Shown here: in pieces, positions 1 to 10,338 of the stretch
How positions within the stretch are numbered: the first letter of the stretch is position 1
Layout: the number at the start of each line of letters is the position of its first letter
Position numbers and translations under genes: made by a program
The notes under the pieces: model-generated
The model's input: the letters and a program-made list of their open reading frames with translations, nothing else
What the model was told of the DNA's origin: nothing
Databases searched by the model: none
Source of the DNA: Bacteroidales bacterium
GTDB lineage: Bacteria > Bacteroidota > Bacteroidia > Bacteroidales > Tenuifilaceae
Assembly: GCA_028708425.1 (NCBI GenBank)
Contig: JAQVYY010000001.1
Span: forward strand, 149,634 to 213,633
Length of the DNA: 64,000 nucleotides
Reading direction: 5' to 3'

Positions 1-830
1 TTACGTTCACATCGGTACGTGGGTTGGCGGTTACCCCGTCGCTCCACTGTACGAAGTGGTGGCCATCGTTCGGCACGGCGGTAACGGCGGTTCCATCAGC
101 CCCATGATCCACGGTTTGGGTTGCGTTGCCTTCTAAAGAACCGTTTGCACCAGAGGTGTAGGTTAACGTGTAGCTGTTAATGGCAAATTCAGCCTCTACA
201 GCTACATCCTCAATTACATTCAAATCGGTGCGAGGATTGGCAGTTACGCCATCGCTCCACTGTGCGAAGTGGTAATTTATATCAGCAACAGCGGTTACGG
301 TGGTTCCATCGGAGCCGTGATTAACAGTCTGGATTGCTTCACCTATGAGTGAGCCATTTGCACCTGCTGTGTATGTTAATGTGTAGGAGTTGATGGCAAA
401 CTGTGCCACAACAGTTACATCAGCAATTACATTCACATCGGTACGTGGGTTAGCGGTTACCCCGTCGCTCCACTGTGCGAAGTGGTAGCCATCGTTCGCC
501 ACGGCGGTAACGGCTGCTCCATCAGTCCCATGATCCACGGTTTGGGTTGCGTTACCTTCTAAAGAACCGTTTGCACCAGAGGTGTAGGTTAACGTGTAGC
601 TATTAATGGCAAATTCAGCCTCTACAGCTACATCCTCAATTACATTCAAATCGGTGCGAGGATTGGCAGTTACGCCATCGCTCCACTGTACGAAGTGGTA
701 ATTTATATCAGCAACAGCGGTTACGGTGGTTCCATCGGAGCCGTGATTAACAGTCTGGATTGCTTCACCTATGAGTGAGCCATTTGCACCTGCTGTGTAG
801 TTTAATGTATAGGTGTTGATTTCAAATGCG
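1..830 (-). repeat. 426-bp near-identical tandem repeat inside the giant gene
   Basis: The sequence from base 1 recurs from base 427 with few differences; for example both contain the motif CATCGGTACGTGGGTT. One unit is 426 bp, or 142 codons, and holds two consecutive 71-residue InlB-type repeats. Near identity at the DNA level points to recent duplication or gene conversion, and makes the gene prone to copy-number change and assembly collapse. Confidence 0.8.
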
Positions 831-3800
831 CCCGTAAGCGTAACGCCATAAGCAGGCATAATGAAGGTTCGATTGCCTTCGGCATCAACATTAACGGTAA
901 CAACAACGCTGTCGGCATCCGTTTTATAAGCTCGCAAGCTATCCACGCTTAGGTTGTAACCTACGTCAGGTGTATCAACAATGGTTATTTCGCTACCAGT
1001 AACAATTCCCTCGCTTGGTGTAGTACTTAGCATTCCGTTGGCAAGGGTGGCAATGGTTAACACTTGGGGCAACCCTTCGAACTGTGCTTCGATGGCCATA
1101 TCTCCAGTGATATTAACATCGATCCGTGGATTAGCCGTTACGTCATCGCTCCACTGTGCAAATTGATAACCATCGTTAGCAACTGCGGTTACTAATGTTC
1201 CATCGGTTCCGTACTCAACAATTTGAGTTGCTTCGCCTGTGATTGAACCATTGGCATCGGCCGTGTAGCTAATCGTGTACATATTGGAAAACGCAGCCGT
1301 AAGGGTAACACCAAATGCTGGCATAATGAATGTTCTATTGCCTTCGGCATCAAAATTAATTGCGACCACAGCGCTTTCATCATTCGTCTTATAAGCTCGT
1401 AGGCTATCTTGGGCTAATCTGTAGCCTAAGTCGGGAGTATCAGTAATGGTTATTTCGTTTCCTGCAATCATTCCCTCGGCTGGTGTGGCATGTATTGTTC
1501 CGTTTGCCACGGTTGCTACGGTAAGAGTTTGAGTGGAGGTATTGTATCCATACACCCAGTTTGAAGTAATTCCCGTTAAACCAAGGTTGTTTAACGTGCC
1601 ATTACGACCTAAAGAAGAGGAATCGCTTAGCGTGGTTTCACTGCTATTATTGCTACTTACTACTCCTTGATTGAATTTGTAGTATCCAAACAATTCGGTT
1701 TCATCATTGGCAACATTCGTTAACATTGTATTTACGATATCATTCTTTGTAAGGGTTTTATTCCAAAACGAAACTTCGTCCATACGGCCCTTGAAATACT
1801 TATCCTCATTCCAATGGCTTTTGCCCAACCAAACATTGCCTCTTGCTACATTTCGGGGATTATGAATAATCTGATTTTTAACTGGTACACCATTTATATA
1901 CAGAGTGACGTCTCCTTTTGTAGTATTCGCCATGGGATTGATTGTCATAGCAACATGATACCATGTATTGGTTGTAACCACTGCGGCATCGGTTCGCAAA
2001 TTACTGTTACTTGAGCTCCTTGCAATTTCAACTTCAAGTGCACCTGTTCCATCTACGGTACGTAGAACTATATCATTGGAATGGCCATTTACTCCATTCC
2101 CCATATCCAAAATACGGGCATTGCCTGTAAATTCATCCCATTTAACCCAAGCCGCAAAGCTAAATCCTTGTGAAAGGTCGATGTCAGTTGACAGCTCGGG
2201 TAGGGCTACGTAGTCGTCTGTTCCGTCAAAATGGAGGGCATTGTTCGTTAAAGAAAACTCGGCCGTAATAGTAACGCCATAAGCAGGCATGGTAATCGTT
2301 GGCTTGCCATCGGTATTAACATTAACAGCAACAACAACGCTTTCGTTGTCCGTTTTATAAGCGCGCACGCTACCCTGGGTTAGATTGTAACCATATGCGG
2401 GCGTTGCCGTGATAATTATTTCGCTACCAGAAACGATACCCTCAGTTGGTGTAGCACTTAGCGTTCCGTTTGGAACGGTGGCTATGGTTAACACTTGTGG
2501 CAACCCTTCGAACTGTGCCTCAAACGTCACATCTCCAGTTATATTAACATCGGTACGCGGATTGGCAGTTACGCTGTCACTCCACTGTGCAAATTGGTAT
2601 CCATCGTTAGCCACTGCGGTTACAGGTGTTCCATCGGTATTGTACTCCACAGTTTGAGTTGCTTCACCTGTGATTGAACCATTGCCATCGGTGGTGTAGG
2701 CAAGCGTGTACAAATTGGAAAACGTAGCAGTAAGGGTTACGCCAAATGCTGGCATAATGAAACTCTGGTTGCCTTCGGGGTCAACATTAATTACAACCTC
2801 AACGCTTTCGTCATCCGTTTTGTATGCTCTAACGCTGCCTTCGGTTAGTCTGTAACCTAAGTCGGGTGTATAGGTAAATGTTATTTCGTTCCCTGCAATC
2901 ATTCCCTCGGTTGGTGTGGCAGTTATTGTTCCATTTGCAACGGATGTCGTAAGAATTTGAATGGAGTTGTCGTAACCATCCACCCAGTTCGAGGTGGTTC
3001 CCGTTAAAGAAAAGTATCTTAACGTACCGTTGCGACCTAAAGCTGAATAATCGCTTAGCGTGCTTACACCACTATTATTGCCATTCGGTATTCCGTGGTT
3101 GAATTTGTAGTATCCAATCAGCCCTGTTTCTTCGTTGGCAATATCAATTAACATACTATTTAAGACCTCGTTGTTTGTAAGGGCTTTATTCCAGAACGAT
3201 ACCTCATCCATGCTGCCTTTGAAGTATGGATCAGCAGAAAATTTACTCTTACCCAACCAAACGTTTCCTCTTGTTGTATTTACGGGAGTAGGAAGCGTGT
3301 CGTTTTTCACAGGAACGCCATTTACATAAATAGTAATATCACTGTTTGTGCTATTGGCAATGGGATTGATTGTTAACGCAACATGATACCATGAATTGGC
3401 GGTAACTACTTCGGTATCGGTTGTAAACTCATAGTTGGTAGAAAAATATGATATTTGAGCTACTAATTTACCCGTCCCGTCATGGGTACGTAGGAGTATA
3501 TCATTATACGTAGATGCTCTACTGTACCCTATTTCCATAACACGGGCATTACCTGTAAACTCATCCCATTTCACCCAAGCAGCAAAGCTAAACCCTTGCG
3601 ATAGGTCGATGGAAGTTGGCATTGTGGGCAAAGCCACATAGTCGTTTATTCCGTCAAAATGTAGGGCGTTGATTGTTAAAGCAAATTCAGCCACAACAGT
3701 TATATCCGCAATTACACTTACATCGGTACGTGGGTTGTCAATTACACCATCGCTCCACTGTGCAAAATGGTAGCCATCGTTTGCCACAGCGGTAACGGCG

Positions 3801-6800
3801 GTTCCATCAGTACCATGATTCACGGTTTGGATTGCTTCACCTTCTAATGTGCCGTTTGCGCCTGCAGTGTAACTTAAATTAAAGGTACTAACTGCAAACT
3901 CAGCCGCAATTGTATGTGTAGCTGCAACGTTCTCAAAGGTGTAAGTTAAAACACTTCCTACGCTAACACCATCAACAAAAACATCGGATACGCTGTATCC
4001 ATAATCTGGTAAAATGGTGAAAGTCATATTTTCGTTCTGAACAACATGAATTTCTCCATTTGGAGATATTGAACCATTTAAGCCAGCATTTGCCGTAATG
4101 GCGATAGTTGTTGGCTGGGTTGTACTAAAGGTTGCGCTAATTGTATGGTTGTTAGTAATGTTGTTAAAGGTATATGTGTTTCGAATTCCAACACTCATAC
4201 CATCAACATAAACCGATGAGACATAGAAACCTGCACTTGGAGTAATGGTATAGGTATGATTTGAACCATACTCAACCGTTTGCTCACCTGCGGGGGTGAT
4301 TTCTCCATTTGCACCCGATGTTGCAGTGATGGTATAGGTGTTTATGGCAAACTCAGCCGTATAGCTAAGATTTTCGGTTACATTAACATCGGTACGTGGG
4401 TTACTGGTTGAACCATGCTTCCCTTTCCCAATATAGTCATCGCTCCACTGCACAAAATGATAGCCAACGTTAGCCACAGCGGTAACAGGCGTTCCATCGG
4501 AACCATGATTCACAGTTTGAGATGTTTCACCAGTAAGTGAACCGTTTGCACCTGCATTATAAATTACTGTATAGGCGTTTATGGCAAACTCAGCCGTAAG
4601 GGTAACGTCAAATGCGGGCATGATGATGGTCTGGTTGCCTTCGGCATCCACATTAATTCGAACCACAACGCTTTCATCGTCTGTTTTGTAAGCTTTTAAG
4701 CCCCCTACAACTAGATGGTAACCATACTCGGGCGTAGTGGTAATGGCAATTTCGCTACCGGCAACGATTCCTTCGGTTGGTGTAGCACTTAGCGTTCCGT
4801 TAGCAACGGGCGGTGTAACCGTAAGCGTTTGAATGGAGGCATCGTAACCATCCACCCAGTTCGAGGAGGTTCCCGTTAATGCAAAATTATTTAACGTGCC
4901 GTTACGGATTGAGGTTGAAAGATCGCTTAACGAGATTTCGTCTCCATTATTACCACCCTTAATTCCCTGGTTGAATTTGTAGTATCCAAACAGCTCGGTT
5001 TCAGTACCGGCAATATCCGTTTTCATACTATTTAGGATATCGTTCTTTGTAAGGGCTTTATTCCAAAACGATACTTCGTCCATACTGCCCTTGAAATAGA
5101 CATCGGCATTCCATTTGCTCTTGCCCAACCAAACGTTTTCCCTCTCTACATTATTGGGAGTTGGAACAGTGCCATTTTTAACGGATACCCCATTTACATA
5201 AATAGTAACATCGCTGTTCGAACTACTTTCAATGGGATTAATTGTTAAAGCAACATGATACCATATATTGGCAACAACAACCTGATTATCAGTTGATAAT
5301 CTAGAGGAACTTGTATTGTTAGCAACTTGAGCCACTAATTTACCAGTCCCTCTGTCGATACGTAGGTAAATATCATCGGAAATAACATTTTCCCCATTCC
5401 CTATTTCCATAATACGAGCATCGCCTGTAAATGCGTCCCATTTTACCCAAGCAGCAAAACTAAATCCTTGCGATAGGTCGGTGGTAGTTGGCAACGTGGG
5501 CATAGCTACATAGTCGTTTATTCCATCAAAATGCAGCGCATTGACAAATGGGGTAAACTCTGCCTCAATTGTATGCACAGCTGTAGCATTTGCAAATGTG
5601 TAGGATGAAACATTTCCAACACTTACACCATCAACCAAAACATCCTTGATATTATGGTACTTATTGGCTGTAATGGTGAATGTAATATCGCCGTTTTCAA
5701 CCACTGGAACAACGCCGCTTGGCGAAATTGAACCATTTAATCCAGCTGTTGCTGTAATAGCATGGGTTGTTGGTGCTGCATTACTAAAGGTAGCACTAAT
5801 GGTGTGGTTGTCAGAAATCCCCTTAAAACTATATGAAGTGGGTAGTCCAACACTTACACTGTCCACCAGAACCGATGCAATAAAGAAACCTGCATTTGGG
5901 GTAATGGCAAAAGTAGCATTTGAACCATGCTCAAAAGTTTGCTTGGTTACGAGGGCTATTGTTCCATTATCGCCCGCTGTTGCGGCAATGGTGTATGTAT
6001 TTATGGCAAACTCGGCGGTAACGTCAACATCAGCAATTACATTGACATCGGTACGTGGATTTTCAGTTACACCATCGCTCCATTGCACAAAGTGGTAACC
6101 ATTGGCAGCCACAGCGGTAACAGGAGTTCCATTGGTGTCGTAATTCACAGTTTGGGTTGTCTCACCGATAAGTGAGCCGTTTGCACCTGCCGTGTAGTTT
6201 AGGGTATAGGTGTTTATGGTAAACTCGGCCGTAAGGGTAACATCAAATGCAGGCATAATGATGGTCTGGTTGCCTTCGGCATCCACATTAATCCGAACCA
6301 CGGTGCTTGTGCTACCCGTTTTGTAGGCTTGTATGCTGGTTAGCGTAGATCCTAAATCGGGTGTTACGATAATTGCTATTTCGCTACCGGTAACAATTCC
6401 TTCGGATGGTATAGCACTTAGCGTTCCGTTTGCAACGGTTTCAATAGTAAGCGTTTGTATGGTGGCATCGTAACCATCCACCCAATTCGAGGTGGCTCCT
6501 GTTAGAGCAAAGTTTTTCAATGCGCCGTTACGGTTAAAGGTTGAAGAATCGCTTAGCGAGGTTTCACCGGCATTACTACCGTCCTTGATTCCTTGGTTGA
6601 ATTTGTAATATCCAAACAACTCGGTTTCAGTGCCGGTAATATCCGTTTTCATACTATGTAGGATATCGTTCTTTGTAAGGGCTTTATTCCAAAACGAAAC
6701 TTCGTCCATTCTGCCCTTAAAGTACTTATCACCAGTCCATTTGCTCTTGCCCAAGTTAACGTTTTCTCTTTCTACATTTCGGGGTGTAGCAAGTGTGCCA

Positions 6801-9148
6801 CTTTTAACTGCTACGCCATCTATATAAATAGTGCCATGGTTGTTATCGAGCGTAAGGGCAACATGATGCCATACATTGGGAGTAACCACTGCGCCATCGG
6901 TTGCCAATCTATAGTTAGTAGTGTTGTTTGCAACTTCTGCCAACAGCCTACCTGTCCCATTATCGGTACGTAAGAGAATATCGTCGGAGTGACCATTTGC
7001 TCCGTTCCCTATTTCCATAATACGAGCGTTGCCAGTAAATGCGTCCCATTTAACCCAAGCCGCAAAACTAAATCCTTGCGATAGATCGATGGTCGTTGGC
7101 ATTGTAGGAAAGGCTACATAGTCGTTTGTTCCATCAAAATGCAGCGCATTGACAAATGGAGTAAACTCTGCCTCAATTGTATGCGCAGCTGTAGCATTCT
7201 CAAAAGTATAGGTTGAAACATTTCCAACACTTACCCCATCAACCAATACATCCTTGATATTATGGTACTTATTGGCTGTAATGGTGAATGTAATATCTCC
7301 GTTTTCAAACACAGGAACTACGCCGCTTGGCGAAATTGATCCATTTAATCCAGCAGTTGCTGTAATTGCATGGGTTGTTGCCGCCGCATTGCTAAAAGTA
7401 GTGCTAATGGTATGGTTATCAGATATATTACTAAAAGTATATGTAGTTGGAAGTCCAACACTTACACTGTCCACCAGAACCGAAGCGATATAGAAACCTG
7501 TATTTGGGGTAATGGCAAAGGTGGCATTTGACCCATGCTCAACCGTTTGCTCGCTTGCAGGAGTTATTTCTCCATTTGCGCCCGATGTTACTCCAATGGT
7601 ATAGGTATCTATGGCAAACTCAGCCGTAACTTCAATATTGGCATTAACATTGGCATCGGTACGTGGGTTCTCCGTTGAGCCATCGCTCCACTGTACAAAG
7701 TGGTAATGATCGTTCGCCACGGCAGTAACGGGTGTTCCATCACCACTAGGGTCAACTATTTGGAACGCTTCTCCAGTTATAGTCCCATTGCCATCGGCGA
7801 TATAGTTTAGGGAGTGTACGATACGTATGGAAATATCATCGATGGATAAATACATAGGCGAATATCCAATATCACCCTTTATACCGATATAATAAAAACC
7901 TGTTTCAGCAGGACTAAATGCTGCTATAATTTTCTGGTAATCGCCGTTGATAATCGCCGTTGTGGGGACAATCGTATTTACCATAGCACCGTCGTGAGGT
8001 TCCGTACCATAAGCAACGGTAATGGCAGCCTCCTCTGAGTGGTTCTGCCTGGCGTACATGGAAAACCCATAGGTTTTATCCGCTTTTAAAAGTATCGCTT
8101 TTGGGGTAAACATCCAATCCGTATTCGCATACCTTAAGTATGCGTTCCAATTGCCCGTATGCGGTGTCCTATTGTTACTGGTATTTGTATTGTTAGCAGT
8201 CCAGAAACCGTTGCCCTTTATTGACTGTTGCGACCAACCGGTGATGGCATTACCGTTCACATGTGCCTCCTCGAAACCTTCAAAATAAGGAAGCGGCAGT
8301 GGATTAGAATAGGCAACTGTTTTCGACCGTGTATTGTTACCAAGATGCTGATCTCCTTCAAGAACAACAGTTGCTTCAATAATATAATCGCCTTGGGTAG
8401 TGAAATCGTAGTCCGTGGCAATAGTTACCTGCTCACTGGTATTCTTGGCAAGCGTGCCTGTCCAGGTGTATGTAGATGGGGTGCTCCCATTGATTGAATA
8501 ATTGATATCACACGCTGTTAAATCCGTAGTGCCATAATTCATCAATGTTACCACTATATCGTGATTGCTAACATAGCCTGCTGTGTTCTCAATAGATGCG
8601 ATTCCAGCATCTAAGGCAGGTGAAAAGACCGAAGGACCGGCAAAATCATCTATGATTAAGTTTAATTGAATGGTTGAAACATCCTGTATAGCAACATATA
8701 CCTTTTGTCCATTATACGCCGACAGGTCATATTCATATTTTGTTGCCACTCTAGGCGGATTAATGTTTTCTGCCAATACCACAGTAAAGTCCTCTTCTGC
8801 AGTGCCAGTAGTGGATAGCTTGACGTTAAAAATGTTTCTGACGATAGCGTAATTCTTCGCATAAAAAGAGATTGTATAATTCCCTTCCGTAGGAGCAAGA
8901 AGGGGTGTAATTAGCCAATCATTGTGCGCAGCTTCGCTAGCGTGAATACAAGCTGAGGCATCTCCATTAATTGTATAGATGTAGTTTGTGGTTCTTTCCC
9001 AGCCTTTGGAATCACCCTTATTAATAACCGTCCAGCCCTCGGGCGGGAATAGTTCATCCTCGAAGCCCTCGCTCAGGTTCTGCGCGAACAGGTTTAAAGG
9101 GATTTGAGCAATGAGGAACATTGCCAGAAAAAGAAAAAGTTTGTTCAT
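1..9148 (-). CDS. Giant modular secreted/surface protein (InlB-type repeats, LamG modules), 3' end outside window
   Basis: The reading frame is open for 3,049 codons from ATG at 9146-9148 to the left window edge; the frame was checked at both ends. A signal peptide (MNKLFLFLAMFLIAQ...LFAQ) leads into two adhesin/choice-of-anchor-J-like domains (motifs EGFEDELFPPEGW and YFEGFEE), with a CARDB-like Ig domain between them. After about residue 440 come alternating modules: about ten InlB B-type repeats (signature HFVQWSDGxTxNPRTDVNV), divergent repeats (signature HAITATAGLNGSISP), and four LamG/concanavalin-like modules starting LHFDGTNDYVAFP, at roughly 7150-6570, 5540-4900, 3665-3010 and 2240-1570. 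Such proteins in Bacteroidota are usually exported and surface-anchored, often by type IX secretion; the sorting domain would lie off the left edge. Adhesion or glycan binding is inferred. No stop codon or frameshift was noticed. Confidence 0.88.
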   Translation of the reverse strand, partial: MNKLFLFLAMFLIAQIPLNLFAQNLSEGFEDELFPPEGWTVINKGDSKGWERTTNYIYTINGDASACIHASEAAHNDWLITPLLAPTEGNYTISFYAKNYAIVRNIFNVKLSTTGTAEEDFTVVLAENINPPRVATKYEYDLSAYNGQKVYVAIQDVSTIQLNLIIDDFAGPSVFSPALDAGIASIENTAGYVSNHDIVVTLMNYGTTDLTACDINYSINGSTPSTYTWTGTLAKNTSEQVTIATDYDFTTQGDYIIEATVVLEGDQHLGNNTRSKTVAYSNPLPLPYFEGFEEAHVNGNAITGWSQQSIKGNGFWTANNTNTSNNRTPHTGNWNAYLRYANTDWMFTPKAILLKADKTYGFSMYARQNHSEEAAITVAYGTEPHDGAMVNTIVPTTAIINGDYQKIIAAFSPAETGFYYIGIKGDIGYSPMYLSIDDISIRIVHSLNYIADGNGTITGEAFQIVDPSGDGTPVTAVANDHYHFVQWSDGSTENPRTDANVNANIEVTAEFAIDTYTIGVTSGANGEITPASEQTVEHGSNATFAITPNTGFYIASVLVDSVSVGLPTTYTFSNISDNHTISTTFSNAAATTHAITATAGLNGSISPSGVVPVFENGDITFTITANKYHNIKDVLVDGVSVGNVSTYTFENATAAHTIEAEFTPFVNALHFDGTNDYVAFPTMPTTIDLSQGFSFAAWVKWDAFTGNARIMEIGNGANGHSDDILLRTDNGTGRLLAEVANNTTNYRLATDGAVVTPNVWHHVALTLDNNHGTIYIDGVAVKSGTLATPRNVERENVNLGKSKWTGDKYFKGRMDEVSFWNKALTKNDILHSMKTDITGTETELFGYYKFNQGIKDGSNAGETSLSDSSTFNRNGALKNFALTGATSNWVDGYDATIQTLTIETVANGTLSAIPSEGIVTGSEIAIIVTPDLGSTLTSIQAYKTGSTSTVVRINVDAEGNQTIIMPAFDVTLTAEFTINTYTLNYTAGANGSLIGETTQTVNYDTNGTPVTAVAANGYHFVQWSDGVTENPRTDVNVIADVDVTAEFAINTYTIAATAGDNGTIALVTKQTFEHGSNATFAITPNAGFFIASVLVDSVSVGLPTSYSFKGISDNHTISATFSNAAPTTHAITATAGLNGSISPSGVVPVVENGDITFTITANKYHNIKDVLVDGVSVGNVSSYTFANATAVHTIEAEFTPFVNALHFDGINDYVAMPTLPTTTDLSQGFSFAAWVKWDAFTGDARIMEIGNGENVISDDIYLRIDRGTGKLVAQVANNTSSSRLSTDNQVVVANIWYHVALTINPIESSSNSDVTIYVNGVSVKNGTVPTPNNVERENVWLGKSKWNADVYFKGSMDEVSFWNKALTKNDILNSMKTDIAGTETELFGYYKFNQGIKGGNNGDEISLSDLSTSIRNGTLNNFALTGTSSNWVDGYDASIQTLTVTPPVANGTLSATPTEGIVAGSEIAITTTPEYGYHLVVGGLKAYKTDDESVVVRINVDAEGNQTIIMPAFDVTLTAEFAINAYTVIYNAGANGSLTGETSQTVNHGSDGTPVTAVANVGYHFVQWSDDYIGKGKHGSTSNPRTDVNVTENLSYTAEFAINTYTITATSGANGEITPAGEQTVEYGSNHTYTITPSAGFYVSSVYVDGMSVGIRNTYTFNNITNNHTISATFSTTQPTTIAITANAGLNGSISPNGEIHVVQNENMTFTILPDYGYSVSDVFVDGVSVGSVLTYTFENVAATHTIAAEFAVSTFNLSYTAGANGTLEGEAIQTVNHGTDGTAVTAVANDGYHFAQWSDGVIDNPRTDVSVIADITVVAEFALTINALHFDGINDYVALPTMPTSIDLSQGFSFAAWVKWDEFTGNARVMEIGYSRASTYNDILLRTHDGTGKLVAQISYFSTNYEFTTDTEVVTANSWYHVALTINPIANSTNSDITIYVNGVPVKNDTLPTPVNTTRGNVWLGKSKFSADPYFKGSMDEVSFWNKALTNNEVLNSMLIDIANEETGLIGYYKFNHGIPNGNNSGVSTLSDYSALGRNGTLRYFSLTGTTSNWVDGYDNSIQILTTSVANGTITATPTEGMIAGNEITFTYTPDLGYRLTEGSVRAYKTDDESVEVVINVDPEGNQSFIMPAFGVTLTATFSNLYTLAYTTDGNGSITGEATQTVEYNTDGTPVTAVANDGYQFAQWSDSVTANPRTDVNITGDVTFEAQFEGLPQVLTIATVPNGTLSATPTEGIVSGSEIIITATPAYGYNLTQGSVRAYKTDNESVVVAVNVNTDGKPTITMPAYGVTITAEFSLTNNALHFDGTDDYVALPELSTDIDLSQGFSFAAWVKWDEFTGNARILDMGNGVNGHSNDIVLRTVDGTGALEVEIARSSSNSNLRTDAAVVTTNTWYHVAMTINPMANTTKGDVTLYINGVPVKNQIIHNPRNVARGNVWLGKSHWNEDKYFKGRMDEVSFWNKTLTKNDIVNTMLTNVANDETELFGYYKFNQGVVSSNNSSETTLSDSSSLGRNGTLNNLGLTGITSNWVYGYNTSTQTLTVATVANGTIHATPAEGMIAGNEITITDTPDLGYRLAQDSLRAYKTNDESAVVAINFDAEGNRTFIMPAFGVTLTAAFSNMYTISYTADANGSITGEATQIVEYGTDGTLVTAVANDGYQFAQWSDDVTANPRIDVNITGDMAIEAQFEGLPQVLTIATLANGMLSTTPSEGIVTGSEITIVDTPDVGYNLSVDSLRAYKTDADSVVVTVNVDAEGNRTFIMPAYGVTLTGAFEINTYTLNYTAGANGSLIGEAIQTVNHGSDGTTVTAVADINYHFVQWSDGVTANPRTDLNVIEDVAVEAEFAINSYTLTYTSGANGSLEGNATQTVDHGTDGAAVTAVANDGYHFAQWSDGVTANPRTDVNVIADVTVVAQFAINSYTLTYTAGANGSLIGEAIQTVNHGSDGTTVTAVADINYHFAQWSDGVTANPRTDLNVIEDVAVEAEFAINSYTLTYTSGANGSLEGNATQTVDHGADGTAVTAVPNDGHHFVQWSDGVTANPRTDVNV

Positions 9149-9314
9149 AATTGTTTTAGTTTATTAAATTAAGTTGATATTAGTTAGAAAGTTCATAAAG
9201 TGGAAAGTGGAATGTTTAAAAACCTCTCGATCCCCTAAAGGGGAGGGGCTGCGCGCTGTTCCTTTAGGGAAGAAAAGGGTGTGCGGTAACAAAAAAATGT
9301 TATCATAAGCCATG
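9149..9314. other. Intergenic leader of the giant gene
   Basis: This AT-rich stretch lies between the giant gene's start and the next small gene. It contains a short C-rich palindrome, CCCCTAAAGGGG near 9234-9245, of a kind often scattered in Bacteroidota intergenic DNA. No clear promoter was identified. Confidence 0.4.
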
Positions 9315-9617
9315 TTAATTACTGATTTCATATGTTAAACTACTTAGTGTTGGGTTTGTCTGTTTAATGTTGTGCATTATCGATTTTCCCGAGATACTCT
9401 CCAAAAGGAATTTGTGCGCCAACGCATCGAATGGGTTGCTAAAGCTTCGGTAGTAAACCAGCTTTTCTATCCGATCAAGATTGCTAAATCGATTAAGCAG
9501 ATTAAAGGATAATCCAATATTTATCTCTTGCGATTTAATATTATATAGAATATAAACCCAGCTTAATGCGGTGGGATTTTCTAAATTTTTGGTTTGTGTA
9601 AAAATTTTGTTTTTCAT
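9315..9617 (-). CDS. Small protein with degenerate GIY-YIG nuclease-like fold
   Basis: This 100-residue protein aligns by eye with the small single-domain GIY-YIG (UPF0213/YhbQ-type) family. WVYILYN corresponds to the YVYIL strand, NIGLSFNLLNRF to the YIGxTxxLxxRL segment including the conserved arginine, and LVYYRSF plus the helix DALAHKF...TNP to the C-terminal part. The GIY half is not recognisable, YIG has become NIG, and the position of the catalytic glutamate (AxxE in the family) is occupied by lysine. If the alignment is right, the protein is not an active nuclease. It lies just upstream of the giant surface gene on the same strand. It could also be an unrelated small protein. Confidence 0.5.
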   Translation of the reverse strand: MKNKIFTQTKNLENPTALSWVYILYNIKSQEINIGLSFNLLNRFSNLDRIEKLVYYRSFSNPFDALAHKFLLESISGKSIMHNIKQTNPTLSSLTYEISN

Positions 9618-9849
9618 GAAGATAAATTATGCCGCAAGTGTACCGTTTAATTCATAAATCCATGTCCCACTGGCGATATATTTAGTCCCACTGGAGTAAT
9701 TGCTTGATATAAAATGGGTTGCAGGGGTGTTTTTTTAGCTATTTTATTTTGGGGTGGTGCTTCTGTATGGGTTTGTTGCGTGGGAACGAAGAAAATAAAG
9801 GGCTAATAGTACTAAAGCCATACGACAAAGTCGTGCGGCAGCGGGGAGG
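9618..9849. other. Intergenic stretch ending in a palindromic repeat
   Basis: A 10-bp word, GTCCCACTGG, occurs twice within about 35 bp around 9665-9700. From about 9779 the sequence belongs to the palindromic repeat family described separately. No gene is seen. Confidence 0.4.
9779..9849 (+). repeat. Palindromic repeat family 2, copy a
   Basis: The order GGGCTAATAGTACTAAAGCC, then an imperfect hairpin (CATACGA...TCGTGCGG), then CAGCGG matches the copies at 13690-13760 and 13797-13881. It abuts the truncated transposase at 9850. The family is probably REP-like; whether it is transcribed is unknown. Confidence 0.65.
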
Positions 9850-10338
9850 GACAATATTCGGATCGCGAATTCAAAACTAATCCAAGGGGCAGTTTACCGT
9901 GGTAAAAAGGCATCCATGAGGAGATACTTCTATGGTTACAATATCCATTTGCTATGGACTGCTGATGGGATACCAGTTGAATACACCTTCCTTCCTAGCA
10001 GCAGACATGACTCAAATGCTTTGAAACAAATGCCTTTACTTTTACCACCAGAAAGTATCGTATATGCTGATAGTGCTTACACAAACTACTCCATTGAGCA
10101 AATGCTGAAAGACGCCGAAGATATTGACTTACTGGTACAAAGGAAGTCAAACTCAACAAAAAAGCACGAGCCATATGTGGACTATTTGATAACATCAATG
10201 AGAAAAAGAATCGAGACAACCTTTAGTGGAATATCCTATTTTCTTCCAAAGAAAATCCACGCTGTGAAAGAGCTTGGGTTCTTATTGAAAGTAGACATAT
10301 TCATTTTTGGTTATGCGATTTCGAGAACATTATTTTAA
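9850..10338 (+). pseudogene. IS982-family transposase remnant (C-terminal part)
   Basis: The open frame gives a C-terminal transposase fragment of about 160 residues. The first ATG is at 9916, but recognisable homology starts earlier (ANSKLIQGAVYRGKK). IS982 hallmarks are visible: RRYFYGYNIHLL, DGIPVEYTFLP, VYADSAYTNY with the second acidic residue of the DDE triad, and RKRIETTFSGI with the catalytic glutamate. The N-terminal half is missing because copy a of a palindromic repeat abuts the fragment. No intact terminal inverted repeats were found. It is a decayed insertion sequence, not an active element. Confidence 0.8.

Noticed and set aside
5646..6098. 150-codon plus-strand open frame within the left giant gene
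   Set aside because: It is antisense to the giant reading frame; it arises because the repeat modules lack stops on both strands, and a near copy appears at 7254.
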